This document shows positions 25,070 through 34,613 of a stretch of 58,485 bases of DNA, one piece after another. The position numbers and the translations under genes are program-made. Positions within the stretch are counted from its first letter, which is position 1, and each line of letters begins with the position of its first letter. The stretch lies in the NCBI RefSeq assembly GCF_000153765.1, contig NZ_DS022294.1, positions 1,086,678 to 1,145,162 of the forward strand, given 5' to 3'. Under the pieces are notes generated by a model. That model was given only the letters and a program-made list of their open reading frames with translations, searched no databases and was not told the DNA's origin. The DNA comes from Mariprofundus ferrooxydans PV-1 (GTDB lineage: Bacteria; Pseudomonadota; Zetaproteobacteria; Mariprofundales; Mariprofundaceae).

Positions 25070-27889
25070 TCAGCGCCTGCGAATCACAATCAGCTCAACA
25101 ATATGTGCCTGTTGATGATTCCATACAGCAAGGCTTTGCGGATTACCCAACGGATTGATCATGATCTCCAGCTGCCGCAGACACTGGAATTCATGTCGAC
25201 GGGGAAACAGGCGCATGACCACATTCGGCTTCAATACATCGGCAACAATAGCCGTATCAACACGAAAACCAATCCAGATCAATCCTTGCTGCAACAGGGC
25301 GGAAAACAGGTTGGCAGCATCCATATCTGTTGCGTGCTCCGGACAGGGCAGTACATCCAGCGCCATCGGCACGCCTGCATCCAATTCGCCTCTCATCAGA
25401 CTGTCGAGCAGATAGCGCAGAGAGCGATGCATGTCATATACTTCCGGAGACGAGGATGTATACATCAGGTAGGATGTATGCGCAGCATAGGTGCCATAGA
25501 ACTCCATCGGCACCACTACATTCACATCCATATCCAGCTGAAAACGATCCAGCTCCTTCTGCAGCATACGCGCCTGATTACGCGTATCGACAATGGCAAA
25601 CATCTCCGGCCGGCATCCCTCCTCTTCAGCCAGAGAAAAGGTATGTGACAACACCGAGGCCACCATGGCATGCGGTTTTTTCACGACATGAGCAGGTCGG
25701 GATACAATCACCTTGTCTGCACTGCGTACATGCTCGCGCAGTGACTCCATACGTGAAAAGTCCCAACGCCTGATATCGACGGATATCCGCTGCTCCGCCC
25801 CCTCCATATCACTGATACGGCCCTGTACATAATCCCTGGTATCGAGGTGTTCTTCCTTGCTCATGTCATCAAGCAGGGTCACATGGATCGTTTCAAATGA
25901 GCCTAACAGGCGCTTGAGCATCAGCGGCAGCGCGCCAACCCAGCCAACAGCCAGCAGGCGCAGATTCCGCCGCCGCGGCAACAGTGCCGGAACAGAGCCT
26001 GCATCAGGCACGGCCGGCCGTTCGACATTATCCATGTTCAGGCAGTATTCGAACTCACCATAGAGGGTGGCATGATCCACCGCCACGCCCAGCACTGACG
26101 TCACCCGCACATCCGAGCTCAATGCCGTCAGTGGATGCACCTGCAGATCAATATCCGCCACGGCAATCAGAACAACCCCTCGCTCAAAGCAGCGGCGCAT
26201 CATCTCGGTAACCCTGATTGCTTGCGCGTTATCGATAAAAAACCACTCTCCCGACCTTTGGGCGATGCACCCTTTCCACTCCACCACATGCATGCCCGAT
26301 TCATCTTCGCGTTCGGGAATCATCAGGCGGGAAAGCACCTGATCAACATCCTGATATAGCAGTACATTGCGAATCAGGTTGGCACGCATATCCGGTTCGG
26401 AAATCAGCACGGTCGGCTTATTATAATAGCCTGCCTTGTCCCAGCCGACCTGCAACATATGACCGTAGGATTTTAGCCGCGGCTGCACCATGCCCATCAC
26501 CGTATAGGAAACCGCTATATCGGGATTGGCCTGACGGATTGCCAGCAACGAAAACAAATTTTGCGACAACTCTTCAGCAGCACTGAGCGTGTCGTCCGTA
26601 CAGACCAGCGCCTGCCTGGCCGAGCCCAGATTCACCCGCTCCATGGAGTCCGCATCTTCGGTATCACCCCAGCGAAATGTTACCCAGCTTTCCAGCTCTT
26701 CGGGTCGTTTGTTTGTTTCTCCGAGGAACACCAGCTTCAGGCTGGTAAAGCGCTGATCAGACAGCAGCTTCAGCTTTTCAATGATAAACGGCGAAGCACT
26801 GTTCCAGCCGATCATTACCAGATGGTTGGCGATCATCAGCCTTTCATTCCGCAGTTTGGCCATCAGGCCGGAAATAATACTGGAGCCAATACCGATAAAG
26901 AAAGATAGTATAAACATACCCAGCACTACACTAAACACCGAAAACAGCGCCAGATTGCCATCACCCAGCGGGTCACTCACCAGATTGCCTGCCGCCATCA
27001 GCGTGCGAAAGGAAAACCATATCTGCACAAACAGATTATCATCCATCGCCGAGCGCAAGCCATCCTGTGAAAAGTCGAAACCGGTCATCGTGTAATGGCC
27101 CACCACCCCGCCTGTAATCGACAGCATGGCCAGCAACAGAATCACCAGTACAATCTCCTGAGTGTAATCACCTTCCCGGAATACCTTGCCCAGATTGCGC
27201 AGGATCACCATCCATGGTCTGAGCAGCCGCACCAGCCTGACCCCTCGGAGTGCATTTCCGTACGGGATTGAAGTCAGGCCCGGCACCATCACGATGGTTG
27301 CCAGCACATCGACCCCCCAGAATCCCCACTCGACGAGGCGATCCCGCCGGGTTGCAAATGTCATATTTCTGAGCAGAACAAGGCGGATGATCACTTCCAC
27401 GGAAAAATAGATGACAATCCCCCACAGCATCTGCCCTTCAACAAAGAAGGAAAGCATCACTACCAGTGAGATAAACATGCCATAACCGGGCGAAAACATC
27501 AGGCTTTGCATGTCGATATAACGGAATAGTCGCAGCACGCGCAGTAGGTATAGTGCCCTAAGGAAGCGTGCAGCAGCCCCCTCCTCACCCAATATCATTT
27601 GCACATCGAATGCCGTCGCCAGAATTGACAGCAACGCAAGCATGTCAAAAAACAGGAACAGCATGTCAAGTTTCAGGTCCAGCGATGACTTATACGGGTT
27701 GGTTTTGCGTTTAAAGCGCATCAGGCCGGCACGCAATACCAGCTCGCCGATAAACAAAATACTCAAGACAATGGCGATCGCCTGATTACGGGTAAAGGAG
27801 AGCAGAATCAACAACAGCATCAACAACCCATAGCGATGATGCGACATCACCCATTCGGCATAATAATAGAAGCCTGTTCTTTTGCTCAT
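25070..27889 (-). CDS. Ion channel with two voltage-sensor-like modules, one pore and CASTOR/POLLUX-type RCK domains
   Basis: From ATG 27889 (GGAGG five bases upstream; open upstream to 27937) the product is 939 residues. About ten hydrophobic helices precede the cytoplasmic part. Two S4-like helices carry arginine every third residue: R108, R111, R117, R120, R123 and R215, R218, R221, R224. Each is preceded by helices with acidic S2/S3 residues (E49, D75, D82; E165, D194). A single S5-pore-S6 unit follows (about 244-342) with filter-like MAAGNLVSD, close to the CASTOR/POLLUX-type AGN filter. Residues 350-939 hold two RCK/Rossmann-like units beginning NHLVMIGWNSASPF and LRLLAVGWVGALP. Probably a cation channel gated by voltage and a cytoplasmic ligand. 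Confidence 0.82.
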   Translation of the reverse strand: MSKRTGFYYYAEWVMSHHRYGLLMLLLILLSFTRNQAIAIVLSILFIGELVLRAGLMRFKRKTNPYKSSLDLKLDMLFLFFDMLALLSILATAFDVQMILGEEGAAARFLRALYLLRVLRLFRYIDMQSLMFSPGYGMFISLVVMLSFFVEGQMLWGIVIYFSVEVIIRLVLLRNMTFATRRDRLVEWGFWGVDVLATIVMVPGLTSIPYGNALRGVRLVRLLRPWMVILRNLGKVFREGDYTQEIVLVILLLAMLSITGGVVGHYTMTGFDFSQDGLRSAMDDNLFVQIWFSFRTLMAAGNLVSDPLGDGNLALFSVFSVVLGMFILSFFIGIGSSIISGLMAKLRNERLMIANHLVMIGWNSASPFIIEKLKLLSDQRFTSLKLVFLGETNKRPEELESWVTFRWGDTEDADSMERVNLGSARQALVCTDDTLSAAEELSQNLFSLLAIRQANPDIAVSYTVMGMVQPRLKSYGHMLQVGWDKAGYYNKPTVLISEPDMRANLIRNVLLYQDVDQVLSRLMIPEREDESGMHVVEWKGCIAQRSGEWFFIDNAQAIRVTEMMRRCFERGVVLIAVADIDLQVHPLTALSSDVRVTSVLGVAVDHATLYGEFEYCLNMDNVERPAVPDAGSVPALLPRRRNLRLLAVGWVGALPLMLKRLLGSFETIHVTLLDDMSKEEHLDTRDYVQGRISDMEGAEQRISVDIRRWDFSRMESLREHVRSADKVIVSRPAHVVKKPHAMVASVLSHTFSLAEEEGCRPEMFAIVDTRNQARMLQKELDRFQLDMDVNVVVPMEFYGTYAAHTSYLMYTSSSPEVYDMHRSLRYLLDSLMRGELDAGVPMALDVLPCPEHATDMDAANLFSALLQQGLIWIGFRVDTAIVADVLKPNVVMRLFPRRHEFQCLRQLEIMINPLGNPQSLAVWNHQQAHIVELIVIRRR

Positions 27890-27990
27890 ATCCCCCTCCG
27901 GCAAAGCCACAGGCAGCGCGAGCAAGCTCCGCGCCAATGCGTCCGGTTATACCTCCGCTTCAAATCCAGTTTTTCGAGCTGGCCCGATCA

Positions 27991-28020
27991 TTGCTTTCAC
28001 ATTTTCGCATGCTGTATATA
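27991..28020 (+). promoter_or_regulatory. Candidate sigma-70 promoter
   Basis: TTGCTT (27991-27996), 18-base spacer, TATATA (28015-28020), 20 bases before the lipoprotein start. Judged by eye only. Confidence 0.4.
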
Positions 28021-28039
28021 ACTGCAACGGAGTGATGCC

Positions 28040-28780
28040 ATGAAACAACTCAACCGATACCGACGCGTATTGCTGCCGTCGTTGCTACTCATCCTGAGCG
28101 GCTGCGTCACAGCTCAGGACGCCATGGACTCCGACCCGACCGGTGTACTAAAGGCTTTTGCCACAAAAGCGACGGCTACACCGGCAGATCTGATGAATGA
28201 CCGCATGCTGCACGCAGATCAGGCCAGTGACCGAATAAAGGCCAGAAACAGCCTGATCAGTGAATTCATTGAAGACTCAAACCTGGTATGCAACCACCGA
28301 CTTGCCGGCCTGTCCAAACAGATTAAACGCTGGTCGCTGGAATCACACCACCGGGACAAGCTGGCGGCCTTATTGACTGACGGCATGGCACGAAGAACAT
28401 TGGACTACATCAATCCCGATATGGTTCTTGATCAACCCGCTATTGCCGCAGAGCCGAAACAACAACTGGTTGAAGCCATGATCGCCGTCATCACAAAACA
28501 GCGTGAGGCCATTCGAACCACAATGCTGGCGCGCGAAGAGATGGATATTCATCGTTATACACTTAAACAGGCTCTGCAAGATGTGTACACTTACCATCTG
28601 ACATGTTCAGCCGAACTCGGGCTCTCCGGTGTGATCCATAATGCTTCACCGCACATGACACCTGAAGCAAAAAAAGCAACAATCGATTCCCTGATCCAAT
28701 TGCGTCAAACCCTGATCCAGCAAGGAATCAGCACACGCGCAGTACAGAAAAAAATCGATGCCGTGATCATGGCGGATTAA
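28040..28780 (+). CDS. Putative lipoprotein, unknown function
   Basis: A 246-residue protein with an N-terminal signal and lipobox ILSGC (Cys at about residue 22). The mature part is predominantly helical with no recognised domain. Two further cysteines (NLVCNHR and HLTCSAE) could form a disulfide. It is transcribed divergently from the ion-channel gene from a 150-base gap and has no clear operon partner. Confidence 0.7.
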   Translation: MKQLNRYRRVLLPSLLLILSGCVTAQDAMDSDPTGVLKAFATKATATPADLMNDRMLHADQASDRIKARNSLISEFIEDSNLVCNHRLAGLSKQIKRWSLESHHRDKLAALLTDGMARRTLDYINPDMVLDQPAIAAEPKQQLVEAMIAVITKQREAIRTTMLAREEMDIHRYTLKQALQDVYTYHLTCSAELGLSGVIHNASPHMTPEAKKATIDSLIQLRQTLIQQGISTRAVQKKIDAVIMAD

Positions 28781-28924
28781 TCGACGAGGGCAGGTACGCA
28801 ACAGCACGTACGCATAGTCCGTGTGGATATCGCTCTCCCCGTTTCAATTGACCCTGAACGATGATTGGCTGAATCGTAGTTGGCACGCTATGCTGGCTGA
28901 TATTCTAAGCTCGGGGAGGATTCT

Positions 28925-29164
28925 ATGAACCTGGTTATTTTTCTTCTGATAGGTGCGGTTGCCGGCTGGATTGCAGGCAACCTGACCAAAGGTGGCGGCT
29001 TCGGCCTGATCGGTAATATGGCTATCGGTGTCATCGGCGCCTTTATAGGCAAATTCGTGTTCGGGTTTCTCGGGTTTTCCTTTGCCGGAGCCGTCGGCAC
29101 CCTGATGGCGGCGATACTCGGAGCTGTCATCCTGATATTTATCGTCGGACTGATTAAACGTTAG
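28925..29164 (+). CDS. GlsB/YeaQ/YmgE-family small membrane protein
   Basis: A 79-residue Gly/Ala-rich inner-membrane protein with three hydrophobic segments: GAVAGWIAGNLTKGGGFG, MAIGVIGAFIGKFVFG and LGAVILIFIVGLIKR. This is the transglycosylase-associated family, commonly stress-induced in proteobacteria; its molecular function is unsettled. GGGGAGG ahead of the ATG supports the start. Confidence 0.92.
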   Translation: MNLVIFLLIGAVAGWIAGNLTKGGGFGLIGNMAIGVIGAFIGKFVFGFLGFSFAGAVGTLMAAILGAVILIFIVGLIKR

Positions 29165-29276
29165 CTGATACTATGCAAGAGCGAACTCCTTGTCATAACC
29201 TACAACAGAACATGATCGGAATGATGCGTGAACCCCTGTCATACATCAGACATCAACACATTCTGCAGGAAACGCG

Positions 29277-29870
29277 ATGAATGCACGCATCACACAGTTA
29301 ATTGATCAAATCAAACAACTGGAAGAGGAACTAACCAACGAGGTCCAGCAACATGAGGATACGCTGCTGTTTCAACTCAAGGGCAAGAGGGTGGAGTTTG
29401 AGAAAAGTATCAGGCAGGCCCATCGCCGGTTAAAAACCAATGTCTGGGTCTGGTTGGTGGGCGTTCGCCCCATCAATATTATTACCGCTCCGATTATCTA
29501 CAGCATGATTATACCATTACTGATCGTGGATCTGACCATAAGCTTCTATCAGATCAGCTGTTTCCCCATCTACAAAATCACCCGGGTCCGACGTAGCGAT
29601 TATATCGTATTCGACCGCCAGCACCTGGCCTACCTGAATATTTTTGAAAAATTTCATTGTCTTTACTGCAGCTATGCCAACGGACTGGTTGCCTATGTTC
29701 AGGAGATTCTGGCCAGAACCGAGCTCTATTTTTGCCCGATCAAACACGCACATAAATTGCTCGCGACCCACAGGCACTATCGCCGCTTCATGAGCTATGG
29801 CGATGCTGATAACTACCCCGACAGACTCGAAGCCTTGCGCAAAAGTCTGGATGAAAAAGCTGACAGGTAG
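29277..29870 (+). CDS. Conserved membrane protein, unknown function
   Basis: A 197-residue protein. The N-terminal 60 residues are charged and probably coiled coil (IKQLEEELTNEVQQHEDTL). One strongly hydrophobic region at about residues 70-105 makes one or two membrane passes. The soluble end has the conserved-looking pattern FEKFHCLYCSYANGLVAYV and ARTELYFCPIKHA, with a Cys-x2-Cys pair that could bind metal. I recall this pattern from a widespread family without known function. Confidence 0.78.
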   Translation: MNARITQLIDQIKQLEEELTNEVQQHEDTLLFQLKGKRVEFEKSIRQAHRRLKTNVWVWLVGVRPINIITAPIIYSMIIPLLIVDLTISFYQISCFPIYKITRVRRSDYIVFDRQHLAYLNIFEKFHCLYCSYANGLVAYVQEILARTELYFCPIKHAHKLLATHRHYRRFMSYGDADNYPDRLEALRKSLDEKADR

Positions 29871-30228
29871 AGCCGCGGGTAAGACACAACAAGCCTCGGG
29901 ATTGAACGGTATATCTGCTGACAAACAGAGGCAGGTATTTCCACTCGTTCATCGGTCACCGATAAGCCGGTAGCCAGCCTGTTTTCCTTCACAAGCAACT
30001 CCGGAAACCGATCGTTTACGGCAAGATAAACATCCTCATCGACATCGTCACAGTATGCGAAAAAGCCGGACATGACGGGTCCGACTGACTTGCAGCCCGT
30101 AGACATGGCATCGGATGTGCTAGCACTGCGGAGCAACCCCGGCTGATGCCATATACGTACTGCGCCACACCGATACGCAGTACATCAGGCGTCGGATAAA
30201 ACCGGATGCAGGGAAGGGAACACGATCA
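29871..30228. other. Intergenic region with an inverted repeat before the GGDEF-EAL gene
   Basis: A 358-base region. A perfect 8-bp inverted repeat, GTACTGCG at 30157-30164 and CGCAGTAC at 30176-30183 with an 11-base spacer, lies 45 bases before the start codon and could be an operator or RNA hairpin. A 107-codon minus-strand frame (29813-30136) exists but has no ribosome-binding site and overlaps the preceding gene, so I do not annotate it. Confidence 0.5.
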
Positions 30229-31965
30229 ATGACGACAGAACATATCGCCGATCTCTGCGTGCAGGAGCAAACGCAGGACATTATCGTCTACCACAAGATC
30301 GTGCATCTGGCGCAGCAGCTTGGCATGCCCGAACAGCGAGCCGAACAGCTTGCTGCTTCCGTATCAATTCACAACCGACAGCATCCGGCTGCATCAATAG
30401 CTTGTGACATCGAGAGCGGGCCAGACGGGTACAGGCTGGTCATTTCATCCGGAACATGGCGGGAGCTGGCAAGTCTGCCTGCAGCCCCCGATGCAGCACT
30501 CATCAGGGAGGAGCAGGCATCACTACCGGATATGTCTCTCTCCACCTTATTACAACTGATGCAGACCAGGCACGACGACCTGCAACGGCAGCGTAATTCA
30601 CTGATACAGGAAGTAGATCGTCTGTCGGCCAAGCTACAGCACAATTGCAGAGAGATGGAATACCAGTCCAGACACGACACCCTGACAGGACTGGCCAACA
30701 GACCGATGCTGGCAGAGCGGGCCATGCATGCTTTCCAGATTGCCCGCCGTCAGGCCTTCAAGTGTTGTTTGGTGTTGATGGACCTGAAAAAATTCAAACA
30801 AATCAACGATGCTCTGGGGCAGCAGGTCGGTGACCTGCTGCTGCAGGCAGTGGCCAGTCGCTTCAAGCAGGCCGTGCGCTCCTCCGATACGCTGGCCAGG
30901 GTCGGCGGCAATGAATTTGCCGTGCTGCTGCTCAATAACGACATTGAGCAGGCGGAAATCGTCGCCGAAAAACTGCATCATGCGCTGAATCCATCATTTG
31001 AGATGCAGGGGCATATATTGAACATCGACGTCAGTATCGGCATCGCTGAATTTCCGACTCACGGCGAGGACATCGCGGATCTGATGCAGCGCGCCAACGC
31101 GGCAATGCATCATGCAAAAAACAACAAGATGGACACAATGGTTTATCAGTCACTGCTGGATGAACACAGCCTGGAGCGGCTCTCTCTGTTCAACGAACTG
31201 AATGAGGCCATTACGACCGGAACACTGGAGCTCTATTATCAGCCGCAGGTAGTGACCCATGGTGAAGGCATCCCGTCGCTGGAGGCTCTGATTCGCTGGC
31301 CGCATCCGGTCAAAGGCATGGTCTTTCCCGACAGGTTTATTCCGATGGCCGAGGATTCCGGACTGATTATCCCGATGACATGGTGGGTGCTTGAGTCTGC
31401 CATGGAACAGTGTGCCGCATGGCATCGGGCCGGCTTGCCTGTAACGGTGGCTGTCAACTTCTCCGCCCACTGTCTGCAAGAGGACGATATCGTGCAGCGT
31501 ATTGCCGACTGCATCAAACGACACAACCTGCCGGATCATTCACTGGTACTGGAAATCACCGAAAGCATGATTATGGCCGACCCCCATCAGGCCTCCACGG
31601 TACTGCTGGAGATCGACAAGTTGAAGGTCGATGTATCCATTGATGATTTCGGCACAGGTCACTCATCACTGGCCTACCTCAAGCACCTGCTGGTGGATGA
31701 ATTGAAAATCGACCGCTCCTTTGTCATGGGCATGCACGAACATAAAAATGATGAGGTGATTGTACGCACAGTCATCAGCATGGCCCACAATATGGGCCTG
31801 CGCGTTGTCGCCGAAGGCGTGGAAACCCGACGGGACTGGGATGCGCTGACAGCCATGAACTGTGATCGTATTCAGGGCTATTTTATCAGCCGGCCGCTGC
31901 CGGTAGAGCAAATCACCCGCTGGCTGGAAGCCTTTGTCCGGGACGGGTTGCAACCGGATGAATAG
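30229..31965 (+). CDS. GGDEF-EAL protein, probable c-di-GMP phosphodiesterase
   Basis: A 578-residue soluble protein. An N-terminal regulatory region (about 1-140, with a coiled coil at the end) precedes a GGDEF domain whose signature is GGNEF (residues 226-230) and whose upstream metal motif is MDLKKFKQIND. The Asp to Asn change at the catalytic position predicts no cyclase activity. The EAL domain is intact: E352-A-L, the NFS segment, EITES, DDFGTG, the Lys in DELKIDRS and AEGVET. A phosphodiesterase with a degenerate, possibly GTP-binding, GGDEF regulatory domain is most likely. Confidence 0.93.
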   Translation: MTTEHIADLCVQEQTQDIIVYHKIVHLAQQLGMPEQRAEQLAASVSIHNRQHPAASIACDIESGPDGYRLVISSGTWRELASLPAAPDAALIREEQASLPDMSLSTLLQLMQTRHDDLQRQRNSLIQEVDRLSAKLQHNCREMEYQSRHDTLTGLANRPMLAERAMHAFQIARRQAFKCCLVLMDLKKFKQINDALGQQVGDLLLQAVASRFKQAVRSSDTLARVGGNEFAVLLLNNDIEQAEIVAEKLHHALNPSFEMQGHILNIDVSIGIAEFPTHGEDIADLMQRANAAMHHAKNNKMDTMVYQSLLDEHSLERLSLFNELNEAITTGTLELYYQPQVVTHGEGIPSLEALIRWPHPVKGMVFPDRFIPMAEDSGLIIPMTWWVLESAMEQCAAWHRAGLPVTVAVNFSAHCLQEDDIVQRIADCIKRHNLPDHSLVLEITESMIMADPHQASTVLLEIDKLKVDVSIDDFGTGHSSLAYLKHLLVDELKIDRSFVMGMHEHKNDEVIVRTVISMAHNMGLRVVAEGVETRRDWDALTAMNCDRIQGYFISRPLPVEQITRWLEAFVRDGLQPDE

Positions 31966-31996
31966 CATACAATAGTGGATGCATGGCAGAGGCCAT

Positions 31997-32998
31997 TCAC
32001 TTATCACCCTGAAATAACCGGCTCAAACCCTCTGATTGAGAAGGCAGGGGAGCCTCCCGATCCAACATCCATACCAGAACATCGCGCCAAACCACTTCCG
32101 CCTGCAGATCGCGCAGCAGCATGTGGTAACCGTTGCTGTAGAACTGCAAGCGTACTGCCCTGCCCGCACCGACCACCGGAGCAAAGGCATCCAGCACGGC
32201 CGCCCGGGGAATCACCTGATCCTTTTCGCCGTACAGGATCAGTGCCGGCGAGGTCAGCTTCGGCACGACTTCCGAGGCCTCCTGCATCAGGTTGACCAAC
32301 CCGTAAATCGTATCGACACGCGTCTCCTTGATCACCAACGGGTCGCGGCCCAGAGCGATCAGCATCGCCCGGTTATCGGATGCAACCACGCCGAGGGATG
32401 AGCCGGTAAAGCGTTTCCACGGAATCGTGTATGCGGCCAGCCTCAGTCCCCACTGCTGCCAGATCGGCATGGCGTGCCAGCCCCACACGGCCGGTGCAGA
32501 GAGAATCACACCATCCACACGCACCGATGTCTCAGCCAACGCCTCAAGAACAACTGCCGCCCCCATGCTCTCTCCCAGCAGATAGACAGGCACTCCCGCA
32601 TGCCTCTGCCGGATCAGAGCGACAAAGGCGTTCAGATCCAGGGCAAAAGCCTGCCTGCCCGGCCAGTAACCATGATTCAGCGAGGCCCCGAATCCGCGTT
32701 GATCATAGGCATACACAGCTATGCCGCGCCTCGACCACCAGGTTGCTGCAGGCTCGATAAAGTGCGAATAATCATTGAACCCGTGCAGGGCAATGATCAC
32801 CGCCCGGGGTGCACCTGTCGGTAACCAGCGCTGCACAGGCAGCCGGGTGCCGTCAAAGGAGACAAACTGCCCGGCGATCAGACTCGGCGTAACATGCAGT
32901 TTCTCCGGCGGGATAAACTTCGGTGCACAGCCACACAGCACCCCCAGCAGCAGCAAGGCAGAACATAGCGACAAGGTACGCGACAACAGCAGCTTCAT
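31997..32998 (-). CDS. Alpha/beta hydrolase lipoprotein (lysophospholipase/monoacylglycerol-lipase-like)
   Basis: From ATG 32998 the signal peptide carries a lipobox (GVLCGCAPK). The mature enzyme has the hydrolase fold: oxyanion region ALHGFNDYSHF, AYDQRGFGAS, nucleophile elbow LGESMGAA (Ser), acid in LYGEKDQVIP (Asp) and a late His in SNGYHMLLRD. The frame is open to 33058, but the extra 20 residues precede the signal peptide. Probably an envelope-anchored esterase acting on lipids. Substrate unknown. Confidence 0.85.
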   Translation of the reverse strand: MKLLLSRTLSLCSALLLLGVLCGCAPKFIPPEKLHVTPSLIAGQFVSFDGTRLPVQRWLPTGAPRAVIIALHGFNDYSHFIEPAATWWSRRGIAVYAYDQRGFGASLNHGYWPGRQAFALDLNAFVALIRQRHAGVPVYLLGESMGAAVVLEALAETSVRVDGVILSAPAVWGWHAMPIWQQWGLRLAAYTIPWKRFTGSSLGVVASDNRAMLIALGRDPLVIKETRVDTIYGLVNLMQEASEVVPKLTSPALILYGEKDQVIPRAAVLDAFAPVVGAGRAVRLQFYSNGYHMLLRDLQAEVVWRDVLVWMLDREAPLPSQSEGLSRLFQGDK

Positions 32999-33194
32999 GC
33001 CCCGCAATCTATGGGTCGCCAGCGCCCCTGCCAACTTCACCCATAGGCAACGCAACAATGTCTGCTATGCTCGCGCTTTCCCACTCTCGGACTTGTGGTG
33101 ATCGCAGCAAGCAGACACAGCTTGCCGGGTAGCACTGGTCCGACAGACTCCCGGGAGGAGAGAACCATGCCAAACAGTGTTGGAGCAAAACGAA

Positions 33195-33860
33195 ATGCAT
33201 GTCCGTGATGCACTGCAACAACGACAATCCACCCGCGCCTTTCTGGACAAGCCGGTTGATCAGACCCTGATCGAGCAGCTGCTGAATATGGCACGCCATG
33301 CCCCGTCCGGTGCCAATACCCAGCCGTGGCAGGTAGCCGTCGTAACCGGCGAAACGAAGCGCGCACTGCAAGAGCAAATCCTTCAGCGCTTTCACAGTGG
33401 CGAACAGGCCCACATGGATTACCACTACTACCCCCGACAATGGCAGCAACCGTATCAGGCACGTCGGCGGGAGTGTGGACTGCAGCTGTACAACGCGCTG
33501 GATATTGACCGGGAGGACAAACAGCGGCGGCTGGATCAATGGGCCGCTAACTACCGAGCCTTTGATGCGCCCGTCTGCCTGTTCTTCTTTCTCGATGCCT
33601 CCATGGAAGCCGGTGCATGGCTGGACGCCGGCATGTTTATCCAGTCACTGATGCTTGCCGCCACTGAGGAGGGGGTAGCCAGCTGTGCGCAGGCGGCACT
33701 GGCCGAATATCCGGACATCGTCAAAACTGCGCTCGGCTATCCTGATGACAGCATCCTGCTCTGCGGCATGGCGCTGGGTTATGCCGATACGGACGCACCG
33801 GCAAACAATTATCGCACCCCGCGTGCAGATATGCATACTTTCGCCCACTTTTTTAATTGA
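33195..33860 (+). CDS. Nitroreductase-family FMN oxidoreductase
   Basis: A protein of about 221 residues with the FMN-binding start DALQQRQSTRAFLDKPV, ARHAPSGANTQPWQVAVVTG and a late GVASCAQAALAEYP, as in NfnB/RdxA-type nitroreductases. It may reduce nitro compounds or quinones using NAD(P)H. A GTG at 33177 extends the frame, but ATG 33195 has GGAG nine bases upstream and begins at the usual point. purN follows after 11 bases and is probably co-transcribed. Confidence 0.88.
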   Translation: MHVRDALQQRQSTRAFLDKPVDQTLIEQLLNMARHAPSGANTQPWQVAVVTGETKRALQEQILQRFHSGEQAHMDYHYYPRQWQQPYQARRRECGLQLYNALDIDREDKQRRLDQWAANYRAFDAPVCLFFFLDASMEAGAWLDAGMFIQSLMLAATEEGVASCAQAALAEYPDIVKTALGYPDDSILLCGMALGYADTDAPANNYRTPRADMHTFAHFFN

Positions 33861-33871
33861 AGGATGTGCGA

Positions 33872-34489
33872 ATGAGTCACCGATCTATCGTAGTTATGGC
33901 CTCCGGTCGCGGTAGCAATCTGGCTGTTATCCTGGATGCTATCGCATCCGGAGTCTGCCCGGCTGATATACGAATGGTCATATCCGATAAGGCAGGTGCA
34001 GGTGCATTGACTATCGCACGCCAGGCCGGCATCAATGAAGTGCTGCATATCAATCCGAAAGATTATGCTGATCGGGCGGCCTATGACAGCGCCTGTGGCG
34101 ATGCCATTGAACGGAGCGGATCTCACTGGATTGTTCTGGCCGGATATATGCGCATCCTCTCCGCAGCCTTTGTGCAACGCTTTGCCGGTCGCATTATCAA
34201 TATCCATCCTGCCCTGCTGCCATCCTTTGCCGGTGCTGACGGCGTAGGTGATGCGCTTGCTTATGGCGTCAAAGTCAGCGGTTGCACCGTTCACCTGGTA
34301 AATGAGGTCGTCGATGGCGGAGCGATTCTGGCCCAGTCCGTCGTACCGGTACTGGATGATGATGACCGGGAGAGCCTGCATGCCCGCATCCAGCAGGAGG
34401 AACACCGTCTCTATCCGGCGACGCTGAAACGTATCGTCGAAGAGGGTTTCCGGCTCGATGGCCGGCGGGTGATCTGGCACAAACCCTGA
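33872..34489 (+). CDS. purN: Phosphoribosylglycinamide formyltransferase
   Basis: Transfers a formyl group from 10-formyl-THF to GAR in purine synthesis. Catalytic Asn 110, His 112 and Asp 148 (NIHPALLPSFAG and VVDGGAI) and the phosphate loop MASGRGSNLA are present. The frame reaches a TTG at 33857, but AAGGA seven bases ahead of ATG 33872 fixes the start. The usual purM partner is not here. Confidence 0.95.
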   Translation: MSHRSIVVMASGRGSNLAVILDAIASGVCPADIRMVISDKAGAGALTIARQAGINEVLHINPKDYADRAAYDSACGDAIERSGSHWIVLAGYMRILSAAFVQRFAGRIINIHPALLPSFAGADGVGDALAYGVKVSGCTVHLVNEVVDGGAILAQSVVPVLDDDDRESLHARIQQEEHRLYPATLKRIVEEGFRLDGRRVIWHKP

Positions 34490-34613
34490 ATCCGTCACAT
34501 ACCCGACCTGCTATTGTGCGTCAGGTCACATCGGCCGGCCCCCTGATACATAGCTTCCACCCCATAAAAACAGGGAACGGGCCGGAGGTTTAACCGGCTT
34601 CAGGGAGCTTTAA

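Noticed and set aside
28875-28924. Sigma-54-like TGGCAC before the YeaQ-type gene
   Set aside because: The GG and GC dinucleotides are not ten bases apart, so the -24/-12 rule fails.
29813-30136. 107-codon minus-strand frame before the GGDEF-EAL gene
   Set aside because: Overlaps the end of a supported plus-strand gene, has no ribosome-binding site and matches nothing I know; kept out, though a small gene cannot be excluded.
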